Shown: positions 1 through 6,408 of the stretch, piece after piece
How positions within the stretch are numbered: position 1 is the stretch's first letter
Layout of the letters: each line of letters opens with the position of its first letter
NCBI GenBank assembly: GCA_946545765.1
Contig: CAMNNS010000055.1
Span: 1 to 9,112, forward strand
Reading direction: 5' to 3'
DNA length: 9,112 nt
From: an uncultured Bacteroidales bacterium
GTDB lineage: Bacteria; Bacteroidota; Bacteroidia; Bacteroidales; UBA932
Made by a program: the position numbers and the translations under genes
The notes under the pieces: generated by a model
Databases searched by the model: none
Seen by the model: only the letters and a program-made list of their open reading frames with translations
What the model was told of the DNA's origin: nothing

Positions 1-22
1 TTGAATTATATATGCGATGCGA

Positions 23-301
23 CTATAGAAACAAGATGTATCTGTACAATACCATATCTCTTGGAAGTTTGTGTATATCAAGTAATTCTGTAGCGGGTGC
101 ATCAAGTGCCTCAAAAGCATACTCCTCTAACAATGCTTCTCGTATATGAACAATCTGTTTTAGCTCTGCAGTTTTATCCGATAAAGAGGAAGAGTTTGAA
201 TTTATCTTCATAGAGAACAGAGATAAAAGAAGAGCTGTTGCTAATAATATTATTGGCAAATTATTCTTAATATACAACGCTATCTTACTAAATATCTGCA
301 T
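23..301 (-). CDS. Small membrane-anchored protein of unknown function, possibly a truncated sensor N-terminus
   Basis: I do not recognise this gene with confidence. From the ATG at 301 it encodes 92 residues: a basic N-terminus, one strong hydrophobic segment (about residues 13-31, rich in I, L and A), a Ser/Asn-rich linker, a charged stretch around residues 43-62 that could form a short helix or coiled coil, then a Pro- and Leu-containing end. It stops at 23-25. The start at 301 lies four bases after the rlmH stop; an in-frame ATG at 328 would instead overlap rlmH by 23 bp. One membrane helix plus a short extracytoplasmic helix, ending in a segment like DMVLYRYI, reminds me of the front of Bacteroidota sensor histidine kinases. 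If so, this is a fragment or a frameshifted gene, because the frame closes 22 bases from the window edge. It probably shares the rlmH transcript. That it is coding at all is moderately sure; its function is unknown. Confidence 0.5.
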   Translation of the reverse strand: MQIFSKIALYIKNNLPIILLATALLLSLFSMKINSNSSSLSDKTAELKQIVHIREALLEEYAFEALDAPATELLDIHKLPRDMVLYRYILFL

Positions 302-305
302 TATC

Positions 306-791
306 TTAAATGTGGTGGTACGGCTCACCTTTAATTATAGTAAATGCTCTATATAATTGTTCCAAAAAAATAACCCTAACTATTTGGTGTGAAAAGGTCA
401 TTTTAGATAGTGATAAACTCTCTCGCGCAATTTTATATACAGATTCGGAAAATCCATAGGCTCCTCCTATAACAAAAACCAAATTTTTGGCTGAAGTTTT
501 TATCCCACTTAATACTCTCTCTATACTTTTAGCCCACTCTACAGAATCGTATAGTTTACCCCTCTCATCTAATAACACAACATGCCCATCTCTCTTTGAT
601 AACTCTTTAATAATCAAATCTCCTTCTCTCTCTTTAATTTGCTCCTTTGTTAAAGAAGATACATTTTTTAGAGCAGGTATGCAGAGTATCTCAAATTGGC
701 AATAATGTTTTAACCTTTCTGAATATAACTTTACCCCCTCTTCTACAAAATTAAAATCTGTTTTTCCTACACACAATAAAACTATCTTCAT
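306..791 (-). CDS. rlmH: 23S rRNA (pseudouridine-1915-N3)-methyltransferase RlmH
   Basis: RlmH is a SPOUT-class methyltransferase that uses SAM to methylate N3 of pseudouridine 1915 in helix 69 of 23S rRNA, acting on assembled 70S ribosomes in the cytoplasm. The 161-residue product starts with MKIVLLCVGKT and has the whole family pattern: LDERG at 74-78, the SAM-binding knot loop FVIGGAYG at 106-113, the long motif LSKMTFSHQIVR to LYRAF at about 128-150, and the C-terminal GEPYHH at 155-160. Family members are about 155-160 residues, so it is full length. I chose the ATG at 791 over the in-frame ATG at 818 because the extra nine residues would precede the canonical MKI start and because a TAnnTTTG promoter element lies at 816-823. 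It is divergent from the DUF4783 gene; the two are neighbours in other Bacteroidales as far as I recall. Identification is essentially certain. Confidence 0.97.
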   Translation of the reverse strand: MKIVLLCVGKTDFNFVEEGVKLYSERLKHYCQFEILCIPALKNVSSLTKEQIKEREGDLIIKELSKRDGHVVLLDERGKLYDSVEWAKSIERVLSGIKTSAKNLVFVIGGAYGFSESVYKIARESLSLSKMTFSHQIVRVIFLEQLYRAFTIIKGEPYHHI

Positions 792-815
792 ATAACACTT
801 CTTGTTCAATAGCGA

Positions 816-823
816 CAAATTTA
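816..823 (-). promoter_or_regulatory. Bacteroidota -7 promoter element for rlmH
   Basis: On the minus strand this reads TAAATTTG, a perfect match to the TAnnTTTG element. It ends 24 bases before the rlmH ATG at 791. I see no clean -33 TTG/TTTG at the usual distance, so the call rests on the -7 match and its position. Confidence 0.55.
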
Positions 824-855
824 ACCATTTTTGTTCTAATTTGGATTGATTTTTG

Positions 856-863
856 TATTTTTG
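856..863 (+). promoter_or_regulatory. Bacteroidota -7 promoter element for the DUF4783 gene
   Basis: The plus strand reads TATTTTTG, matching TAnnTTTG, and ends 11 bases before the ATG at 875, giving a very short leader. A TTTG at 830-833 could serve as the -33 element, but the 22-base spacer is slightly long. The surroundings are T-rich, so a chance match is more likely here than at the other promoters. Confidence 0.45.
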
Positions 864-874
864 GATTTGTATTT

Positions 875-1297
875 ATGGGTGATTTAAAAAGACATATTTC
901 TATCTATATAACTATTTGCATTGTGGCTATTCTCTTTATACCCTATAATAAAGTTATGGGGCAAGTAAAAGGTGATATAATTAACACATTTGCAAAATAT
1001 ATACAGAATGGAGATGCAGAAAAATTATCTATTTGGTTTGCAGATAATATAGAGTTTGATATTTCGGGAGAGCAGGTTGAGAGTAGTAAAGCTCAGGCAA
1101 AACACATCTTAAAAGATTTCTTTGATTTACATAAGCCACAGTCTTTTAATATTTTACATAAAAGCGGAAATCCACAAATGCGATATGCTATTGGAATCTA
1201 TAAAAGCGTAGATGAAAATTTTAAAATTATCCTTTTGGTAAGGACAAAAAACAATTCCTCTTTAATCGTAAGAATTAGAATAGAGAAAGATAATTAG
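875..1297 (+). CDS. Secreted DUF4783-family protein
   Basis: This is a small exported protein of unknown role from the Bacteroidota-restricted DUF4783 family, whose fold is thought to resemble NTF2-like domains. The 140 residues begin with a signal peptide: a basic MGDLKRH start, a hydrophobic stretch at about 9-24, and a likely cleavage near VMGQ at about 27-30. The mature part shows the family pattern: a helix with NGDAEKLS (46-53), FADNIEFDISG (55-65), SKAQAKHILKDFF at about 71-83, then alternating beta strands around YAIGIYKS and IILLVRTK, ending in LIVRIRIEKDN. There is no Cys lipobox, so it is probably periplasmic. The stop is only eight bases from the stop of the convergent response regulator gene. 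The family call is from remembered sequence pattern; no biochemical function can be assigned. Confidence 0.85.
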   Translation: MGDLKRHISIYITICIVAILFIPYNKVMGQVKGDIINTFAKYIQNGDAEKLSIWFADNIEFDISGEQVESSKAQAKHILKDFFDLHKPQSFNILHKSGNPQMRYAIGIYKSVDENFKIILLVRTKNNSSLIVRIRIEKDN

Positions 1298-1305
1298 AGA
1301 ATCTG

Positions 1306-2478
1306 TTACTTAAACATAGGTGAGGCATAAGCCACTACATCTGCCTTAGTTATAGGAGTTCCACCTAATATAAGCAATCGCTCAACAACATTTCTTAATT
1401 CCCTTATATTACCTGTCCATGAGTGTTTTTTTAACTCTTCTAACGCATCGCGATTTATTTTTCTATTAGGCTGACCATTTTCTGCACAGATCTGCGTTAT
1501 AAAATATTCAACTAACAAAGGTATATCCTCTTTTCTCTCCGATAAAGAAGGAACCCTTATTACTATAACACTCAATCTATGATAGAGGTCTTCTCTAAAG
1601 TTCCCTAACTCAATCTCTTTTGGAATATTTTTGTTTGTTGCAGCAATTACTCTAACATTAACATTTATATCTTTATCACTACCTACCCTTGTAAGTTTAT
1701 TCTCTTGTAATACCCTTAAAACTTTTGCCTGTGCCGATAAACTCATATCACCAACCTCATCTAAAAAAAGAGTTCCTCCGTCTGCTTGCTCAAATTTACC
1801 TTTGTGTTGCTTAATCGCAGAGGTGAAAGCCCCTTTTTCATGACCAAAAAGTTCACTCTCGATAAGTTCGCTTGGTATTGCCGCACAATTTACCTCTATA
1901 AAAGGCATTGAAACTCTTTCACTTTTTTCGTGCAACCACCTTGCAACCAACTCTTTTCCTGTACCATTCTCTCCTGTAACCAAAACCCTTGCATCTGTAG
2001 GTGCTACCCTTTCGATCATTTGCTTTATCTGTAAGATAGCAGGTGTCTCCCCAACTATTTCTTGGATTTTAGAAACTTTTGCAATCTTTTTCTTGAGTGT
2101 TTTAGTCTCTTTTACTAAAGATGATTTTTCGTTTGCGTTTTTAACTGTAATTAAGATTCTGTTTAAATCTAAAGGTTTTTGTATAAAATCGTAAGCTCCT
2201 TTCTTTAAACACTCTACCGCGGTCTCAATATCTCCATGACCAGAAATCATTACAATAGAAGAATCTACCCCCTCTTCAATCAATTTTTCTAAAACCTCTA
2301 TGCCATCTATGCCGGGCATTTTAATATCGCAAAAGATAACATCAAAAGAGTCTGCAAAAGAGATCTCAATCCCCTTTTTCCCATCTTCTGCCACAAAGAC
2401 TTGATGTCCTTCATCTTCTAAAATATCTTTTAGTGCTAACCTAATGCTTTTTTCATCATCTATTATAAGGATCTTCAT
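1306..2478 (-). CDS. NtrC-type sigma-54 response regulator lacking a C-terminal HTH domain
   Basis: This is a two-component response regulator with a sigma-54-activating AAA+ ATPase. Receiver domain (about 1-120): acidic pocket DDE near residue 7, phospho-acceptor D51 in CDIKMPG, S79 and K101. AAA+ domain (about 140-370): Walker A GENGTGKE with K175, loop 1 motif GAFTSA at 216-221 (consensus GAFTGA), Walker B TLFLDE with D240 and E241, sensor I AATN near 272, arginine-finger region FREDLYHR at about 284-291, sensor II GNIRELRN near 359. At 390 residues it stops about 30 residues after sensor II, where NtrC proteins (about 450-480) would carry a Fis-type helix-turn-helix. No HTH is visible, and the DNA beyond the stop is the oppositely oriented DUF4783 gene, so this does not look like a fresh truncation. 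It should still hydrolyse ATP and contact sigma-54, probably from solution, as described for Helicobacter FlgR and Chlamydia CtcC/AtoC. It lies 13 bp after cmk. No complete partner kinase is in the window. Confidence 0.93.
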   Translation of the reverse strand: MKILIIDDEKSIRLALKDILEDEGHQVFVAEDGKKGIEISFADSFDVIFCDIKMPGIDGIEVLEKLIEEGVDSSIVMISGHGDIETAVECLKKGAYDFIQKPLDLNRILITVKNANEKSSLVKETKTLKKKIAKVSKIQEIVGETPAILQIKQMIERVAPTDARVLVTGENGTGKELVARWLHEKSERVSMPFIEVNCAAIPSELIESELFGHEKGAFTSAIKQHKGKFEQADGGTLFLDEVGDMSLSAQAKVLRVLQENKLTRVGSDKDINVNVRVIAATNKNIPKEIELGNFREDLYHRLSVIVIRVPSLSERKEDIPLLVEYFITQICAENGQPNRKINRDALEELKKHSWTGNIRELRNVVERLLILGGTPITKADVVAYASPMFK

Positions 2479-2491
2479 ACTCTCTTTTTAA

Positions 2492-3202
2492 TTAAAATTT
2501 AATCTCTAAATTAAAATTCGGTTTTAATATCGCATTGAGCCACTCTATCTCCTCTGTTATAGTCATACTACTATTGTCTAATTCTAAAGCATCGTCTGCT
2601 TTTTTGAGTGGATGAATTTCTCTATTCTGATCTATCTCATCTCTTTTCCTTATCCCCTCTAAAACAGATTCATAAGAGTCATTTTCCCCTTTAGATCTCA
2701 GCTCTTCATATCTTCTCCTTGCTCTAACTTCTTCTGTTGCAGTCATAAATATTTTTATTTCTGCATTAGGAAATACTGCTGTCCCTATATCTCTACCATC
2801 AATCACCACCCCTTTGTTCTCCCCTATTGCTCTTAATTTTTTATCTACAAAATTTCTAACAAAATCTAATTCTGCTATTTTACTCACCAAAGAGGAAACC
2901 TTTGATTTTCTAATCATTTGCTCAACACTAACACCATTCATAATTGTCTGGCTCTCACCCTTATCATTTAAATCAAACCAAATATTCAATTTTCCAACCT
3001 CAATAGAAGATTGTAATTCTTCTTTTTTTATTTCACCTTTACCCCCTATAAAACCAGCACTCATTGCATAGTAGGTTAAAGCTCTATACATTGCACCACT
3101 ATCTAAATATATATAATTTAACCCTTTGGCAATTAACTTTGCAAATGTACTTTTACCTGTAGAAGAAAACCCATCTATTGCTATTATTATTTTCTTGTCC
3201 AT
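2492..3202 (-). CDS. cmk: Cytidylate kinase (CMP/dCMP kinase)
   Basis: Cmk phosphorylates CMP and dCMP with ATP to CDP and dCDP, supplying RNA, DNA and CDP-lipid synthesis in the cytoplasm. The 236-residue product has the P-loop IDGFSSTGKST (G11 to K17), the NMP-binding DSGAMYRAL (34-42), the conserved IDGRDIG (134-140), the LID arginines around ARRRYEEL (161-168), and RDEIDQNREIHPL (187-199) followed by ADDALELDNS. The form SSTGKS in the P-loop is the version I associate with Bacteroidota, as against the SGAGKG of enterobacteria. The C-terminus carries a short extra tail (NFNLEIKF). The start at 3202 sits directly before the first beta strand and downstream of a good -7 element. It heads a likely two-gene transcript with the response regulator and is divergent from ispH. 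Confidence 0.97.
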   Translation of the reverse strand: MDKKIIIAIDGFSSTGKSTFAKLIAKGLNYIYLDSGAMYRALTYYAMSAGFIGGKGEIKKEELQSSIEVGKLNIWFDLNDKGESQTIMNGVSVEQMIRKSKVSSLVSKIAELDFVRNFVDKKLRAIGENKGVVIDGRDIGTAVFPNAEIKIFMTATEEVRARRRYEELRSKGENDSYESVLEGIRKRDEIDQNREIHPLKKADDALELDNSSMTITEEIEWLNAILKPNFNLEIKF

Positions 3203-3222
3203 ATCATCAATTTTAAGAGATA

Positions 3223-3230
3223 CAAATATA
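3223..3230 (-). promoter_or_regulatory. Bacteroidota -7 promoter element for cmk
   Basis: The minus strand reads TATATTTG, a perfect TAnnTTTG match ending 20 bases before the cmk ATG. I see no convincing -33 TTG at the usual distance. It would drive cmk and, through a 13 bp gap, the response regulator. Confidence 0.55.
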
Positions 3231-3271
3231 TAAAATTAAGTCATACTATAGAATTTAACGGATAGAGCAAA

Positions 3272-3293
3272 GTAATATGAAATATTTTATTAC
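3272..3293. repeat. Small inverted repeat in the cmk/ispH gap
   Basis: GTAATA (3272-3277) and TATTAC (3288-3293) form a perfect 6 bp inverted repeat around a 10-base AT-rich centre. It lies 21 bases upstream of the ispH -7 element and 41 bases upstream of the cmk -7 element. The geometry suits a dimeric regulator site, but a repeat this short is easily expected by chance in AT-rich DNA. Confidence 0.25.
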
Positions 3294-3314
3294 AAATTGG
3301 TAAATTATTTTATC

Positions 3315-3322
3315 TAAATTTG
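3315..3322 (+). promoter_or_regulatory. Bacteroidota -7 promoter element for the ispH-efp operon
   Basis: The plus strand reads TAAATTTG, a perfect TAnnTTTG match 30 bases before the ispH ATG. A TTG at 3297-3299 is only 15 bases upstream, closer than the usual 19-21, so the -33 element is unclear. It probably serves ispH, efp and perhaps the lipoprotein gene behind them. Confidence 0.6.
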
Positions 3323-3352
3323 TAAACTAACCATCATTACATAGATAATCTA

Positions 3353-4279
3353 ATGAATATAGAAATAGATAATTTATCGGGATTCTGCTATGGAGTAACA
3401 AGAGCTATAGACACTGCACAAAATCTTTTAGAGGGGAGTTGTAATGGGAAAAAGAGATTATACTCACTCGGCGATATTGTTCATAATAACAGTGAGATGG
3501 AGAGGTTAAAAAAGAAAGGGTTGCATGTTATAAATATAGAAGAAATGAGAGAGATAAAAGATGAATCTGTGCTAATCAGAGCTCATGGAGAACCCCCTTC
3601 AACATACGAGTTATCAAAGAAAAACGATATAACACTTATTGATTGTACCTGCCCTGTTGTACTTGCTCTACAGAAAAAAATCTCCCTTACAAAAGGGCAA
3701 ATTATAATTTTTGGTAAGATTGGACATGCAGAGGTAAATGGTCTTGTTGGGAGGGCAGATGGGAATGCTGTAGTTGTAGAAAATTTAAAAGATCTAATCA
3801 GAGTTTTTGAAGAGAAAAGAATTCTTTTAACAAAACCTATACACATATTCTCTCAAACCACAAAAGATCCCATAGAGTACCAAGATTTGTGCAATTATAT
3901 AAAAGAAAGGATAGAAAATCCTGATCTATTAACAATAAACAATACTATTTGTAAAACAGTGATAAACAGACATAATCAGATAGTAGAGTTTGCCAAGAAA
4001 CATAATGTAATTCTTTTTGTATGTGGCAAAGAAAGTTCTAATGGACATGTTCTTTTTGAACTATGCAAACAGGCTAATAAAAAATCTTATTTAATTCAGA
4101 GTTTAAACCAAATAGACAAGAGTTGGTTTAATAAGGGTAATTCTATCGGGATTTGTGGAGCTACATCTACCCCAAGGTGGCAATTAGAGTCTGTATATAA
4201 ATTTTTGAAAGTAACTCTAAATAATTATATTTGTTCAAAATTATATAAACTATTATATGGCAACTACAGCAGATTTTAA
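3353..4279 (+). CDS. ispH: 4-hydroxy-3-methylbut-2-enyl diphosphate reductase
   Basis: IspH (LytB) is the last enzyme of the MEP pathway. It is a [4Fe-4S] enzyme that reductively dehydrates HMBPP to IPP and DMAPP for quinones and undecaprenyl carriers. All three cluster cysteines are present in the expected places: C12 (SGFCYGV), C100 (IDCTCPVV) and C200 (NNTICKTV). Substrate-binding and catalytic residues are also visible: H44 (DIVHNN), H78 (RAHGEPP), H125 and E127 (GHAEVNG), T169/T170 (FSQTT), S228-N230 (KESSNG) and S272 (TSTPRW). At 308 residues it is a little longer than the usual 280-300; the last 20 or so are a Tyr/Leu/Lys-rich tail with no family motif, and the end overlaps the efp start by 23 bp. 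The start at 3353 places C12 at the standard distance from the N-terminus. The enzyme should be functional. Confidence 0.97.
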   Translation: MNIEIDNLSGFCYGVTRAIDTAQNLLEGSCNGKKRLYSLGDIVHNNSEMERLKKKGLHVINIEEMREIKDESVLIRAHGEPPSTYELSKKNDITLIDCTCPVVLALQKKISLTKGQIIIFGKIGHAEVNGLVGRADGNAVVVENLKDLIRVFEEKRILLTKPIHIFSQTTKDPIEYQDLCNYIKERIENPDLLTINNTICKTVINRHNQIVEFAKKHNVILFVCGKESSNGHVLFELCKQANKKSYLIQSLNQIDKSWFNKGNSIGICGATSTPRWQLESVYKFLKVTLNNYICSKLYKLLYGNYSRF

Positions 4280-4826
4280 AAATGGTATTTTCTTTTTATT
4301 CAATGGACATCCTTGTCAATTGATTTATTTTCAACATGTTAAACCCGGAAAAGGTAACACTATTGTAAGAACAAAATTCAAAGATTTATCTACTGGTAAA
4401 CTCTTGGAACATACATATGGAGCGGGAGAAAGCATAGATTTAGTATCTGTAGAGAGAAGACCTTACCAATTTCTCTATCCCGATGATACTGGCTACAACT
4501 TTATGCACAGAGAAACCTTTGAGCAAATTCATTTAGATAAAGATTTTGTAGATAATGCAGACCTTATGAAAGAGGGGCAAAATGTTGAGATGATGGTTTG
4601 GGCAGATAACGAAGAGATTTTAACATGTGAACTTCCAAAATTTGTAGATTTAGAAGTGACATATACAGAGCCTGCCGTTAAAGGTAACACAGCTTCTACT
4701 AATGCTTTAAAAGAGGCGACCTTAGAGACCGGTGCTAAAATTATGGTGCCATTATTTATTCAACAAGGAGAAAAAATAAGTGTAAAGGTAGAGGATAGAT
4801 CTTACGGAGAAAGAGTTAAATCTTAA
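4257..4826 (+). CDS. efp: Translation elongation factor P
   Basis: EF-P binds between the ribosomal P and E sites and helps peptide-bond formation at polyproline stretches. The 189-residue product has the three-barrel layout: an N-terminal KOW-like domain (about 1-65) with the loop HVKPGKGN, whose tip lysine K32 corresponds to the residue modified in other bacteria; an OB domain from about VERRPYQFLY onward (about 66-127); and a C-terminal OB domain with VTYTEPAVKGNT, LKEATLETGAKIMVPLF and DRSYGERV. The start MATTADFKNG matches the normal EF-P N-terminus, so the 23 bp overlap with ispH is real and not a mis-set start. No modification enzyme (epmA, epmB, earP or ymfI) is nearby. The next gene begins 11 bp after its stop on the same strand. 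Confidence 0.97.
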   Translation: MATTADFKNGIFFLFNGHPCQLIYFQHVKPGKGNTIVRTKFKDLSTGKLLEHTYGAGESIDLVSVERRPYQFLYPDDTGYNFMHRETFEQIHLDKDFVDNADLMKEGQNVEMMVWADNEEILTCELPKFVDLEVTYTEPAVKGNTASTNALKEATLETGAKIMVPLFIQQGEKISVKVEDRSYGERVKS

Positions 4827-4837
4827 TTATAAATACT

Positions 4838-6373
4838 ATGAAGAGAATAATAAATAGTTCTCTCATTTATATTATTGCCATTTTTGCGATTGTTGGTTGC
4901 AAAAGTGGCAGTAATGTATATGTAGAGCCAGGGATAAACAAAGCCCTTTTAGATGAACTTATCGAGAAAGGTAATTTTGAGAGGGCAAAACAAATCATCA
5001 ATTCCACCATCATTTTAGATAACTTATCGGCAGAGGATAAATATATTCTCAACTTTGAGTTAGATAAAATGAATAGGATTAAAAATGAGTTTTGTTTAAC
5101 AGAAGAGGAAGTCTTAACTTATATCAGAAAATATATTCCAGATGTAACTGAACAACAGATAGAAGAGTGGATAGAGAGTAGAGCTTTAGAGTATAAGAAG
5201 ATAGACAATGAAAGGATGTTTTTTAAAAAAGCACCTCACAATCTATTCCTAATAGATAAAGATGCTCATAAAGCATATATAGCTGTTGAAGGGGAAGAGA
5301 GTGAAACTACCGAACAATACTTAACTCAATACCTACCTAAAATTATAAACTCTCCTTTGATAGAGTTAAGAAAAACAAACAAAAATTCTATTCAACAAAA
5401 CTCTTATTTAGAACCGGTTAAAATGAGAGTTCATATCAAGATGAAAGTTATGCCAGATGCACTACCTGCAGGAGAGATAGTAAGAATTTGGTTGCCTTAT
5501 CCACACAAAAGCCCTAAGTATAAAGAGGTTAAACTTTTAAATGTTTATAGGAGCGACAATGCTAATCAGATGAATCCAAATGGTGATAGAAGTTCAGATT
5601 ATTTGCTTAGTCCTGAGTACTATAATAGGCAAAGTATGTATGTAGAGATGCTCTCTAACGGAGAGGATACACTAAAAGTTGGATACGACTTGGAATTAAC
5701 CTCTTATAACCAATATTTTGCTCATTTAGAAGAACATATTAAACCTTACAACACAGAAGATGAGCTTTACAAAACATATACAGCAGAAAGGGGGCAACAT
5801 ATAATATTTACAAAAGAGATTAAGGAACTTACCAAAGAGGTTGTTGGTGATGAAAAAGAACCATACGAGATAGTTAAAAAAATCTGGTGCTATATAAATG
5901 ATAACTTCCCTTGGGCTGGAGCGAGAGATTACTCTACTATTCCTAATATCCCGATGTATGTCCTCAAAAACAGACATGGAGATTGTGGTCAAGTTTCATT
6001 ACTATTTATAACTATGGCAAGATACGCCGGAATCCCTGCTAAATGGCAAAGTGGCTGGATGTTACATCCAAATAATGTCAATTTGCACGATTGGGCAGAA
6101 GTCTATTACGAAGGAGTCGGCTGGGTACCTGTAGATCAATCGTTCGGTTATAGCGAAGGTGAAGGTGAAATGAAATACTTCTTCATGAGGGGATTAGATG
6201 CGTACAGATATATTGTAAACGAGGATTACGGAGATTATGCTCCTCTATTTCCTGCAAAGGTTTATCCTCATAGTGACGAAGTTGATTTCCAAATGGGAGA
6301 AGTTGAATGGAGAGGTGGAAATATCCTAAATGGTGGTTGGAAATGTTGGATGGATGTTGAGTATCTTAACTAA
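4838..6373 (+). CDS. Transglutaminase-like lipoprotein
   Basis: The 511-residue product is an exported lipoprotein with a transglutaminase-like (papain-fold) domain. A hydrophobic segment at about 8-20 ends in the lipobox IVGC with C21 as the lipidated cysteine. Residues 22-190 are charged and mostly helical-looking with no domain I recognise. About 195-300 looks like a beta-rich domain with MRVHIKMKV, EIVRIWLPYP and LKVGYDLELTS, as often precedes such domains. The catalytic core is at about 345-440: C383 in RHGDCGQVSLLF, H417 in LHDWAEVYY and D433 in VPVDQSFG, an intact Cys-His-Asp triad. It ends in a Trp/Gly-rich tail. Intact residues suggest activity as a protease, amidase or crosslinking enzyme in the periplasm or on the cell surface; the substrate cannot be told. 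It starts 11 bp after efp and has no obvious promoter of its own. Confidence 0.9.
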   Translation: MKRIINSSLIYIIAIFAIVGCKSGSNVYVEPGINKALLDELIEKGNFERAKQIINSTIILDNLSAEDKYILNFELDKMNRIKNEFCLTEEEVLTYIRKYIPDVTEQQIEEWIESRALEYKKIDNERMFFKKAPHNLFLIDKDAHKAYIAVEGEESETTEQYLTQYLPKIINSPLIELRKTNKNSIQQNSYLEPVKMRVHIKMKVMPDALPAGEIVRIWLPYPHKSPKYKEVKLLNVYRSDNANQMNPNGDRSSDYLLSPEYYNRQSMYVEMLSNGEDTLKVGYDLELTSYNQYFAHLEEHIKPYNTEDELYKTYTAERGQHIIFTKEIKELTKEVVGDEKEPYEIVKKIWCYINDNFPWAGARDYSTIPNIPMYVLKNRHGDCGQVSLLFITMARYAGIPAKWQSGWMLHPNNVNLHDWAEVYYEGVGWVPVDQSFGYSEGEGEMKYFFMRGLDAYRYIVNEDYGDYAPLFPAKVYPHSDEVDFQMGEVEWRGGNILNGGWKCWMDVEYLN

Positions 6374-6380
6374 GTTCTAA

Positions 6381-6408
6381 ATTATAGAGTAATTTATAAT
6401 ACTTTTTT
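6381..6408 (+). terminator. Possible A/U-only intrinsic terminator in the convergent gap
   Basis: On the plus strand ATTATAGA (6381-6388) can pair with TTTATAAT (6393-6400), including one G-U pair, closing a four-base GUAA loop, and T6 follows at 6403-6408. Hairpin plus U-run is terminator-like and it sits eight bases after the lipoprotein gene's stop. The stem has no G-C pairs, so it is weak. The hairpin overlaps the end of the opposite methyltransferase gene. Confidence 0.35.

Noticed and set aside
487..705. Plus-strand open frame antisense to rlmH
   Set aside because: It lies wholly inside a certain gene, has no recognisable motif and no promoter; it is a shadow of rlmH codon composition.
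792..818. rlmH starting at the ATG at 818
   Set aside because: It would add nine residues before the canonical MKIVLLCVGK start and would place the -7 element at 816-823 across the start codon.
1298..1305. A terminator between the convergent DUF4783 and response regulator genes
   Set aside because: The gap is eight bases and I found no stem longer than about 3 bp nor a following T-run.
1631..1843. Plus-strand open frame antisense to the response regulator
   Set aside because: It is opposite the conserved AAA+ core, and its Ser/Leu-rich composition is what antisense reading of that core would produce.
2814..3071. Plus-strand open frame antisense to cmk
   Set aside because: It is fully inside cmk and has no family features.
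3583..3846. Minus-strand open frame antisense to ispH
   Set aside because: It covers conserved IspH motifs on the other strand and shows no coding features of its own.
4867..5992. Minus-strand open frames at 4867-5052 and 5726-5992 inside the transglutaminase-like gene
   Set aside because: Both overlap a well-supported lipoprotein gene; the hydrophobic stretch in the first is only the complement of the signal peptide region.
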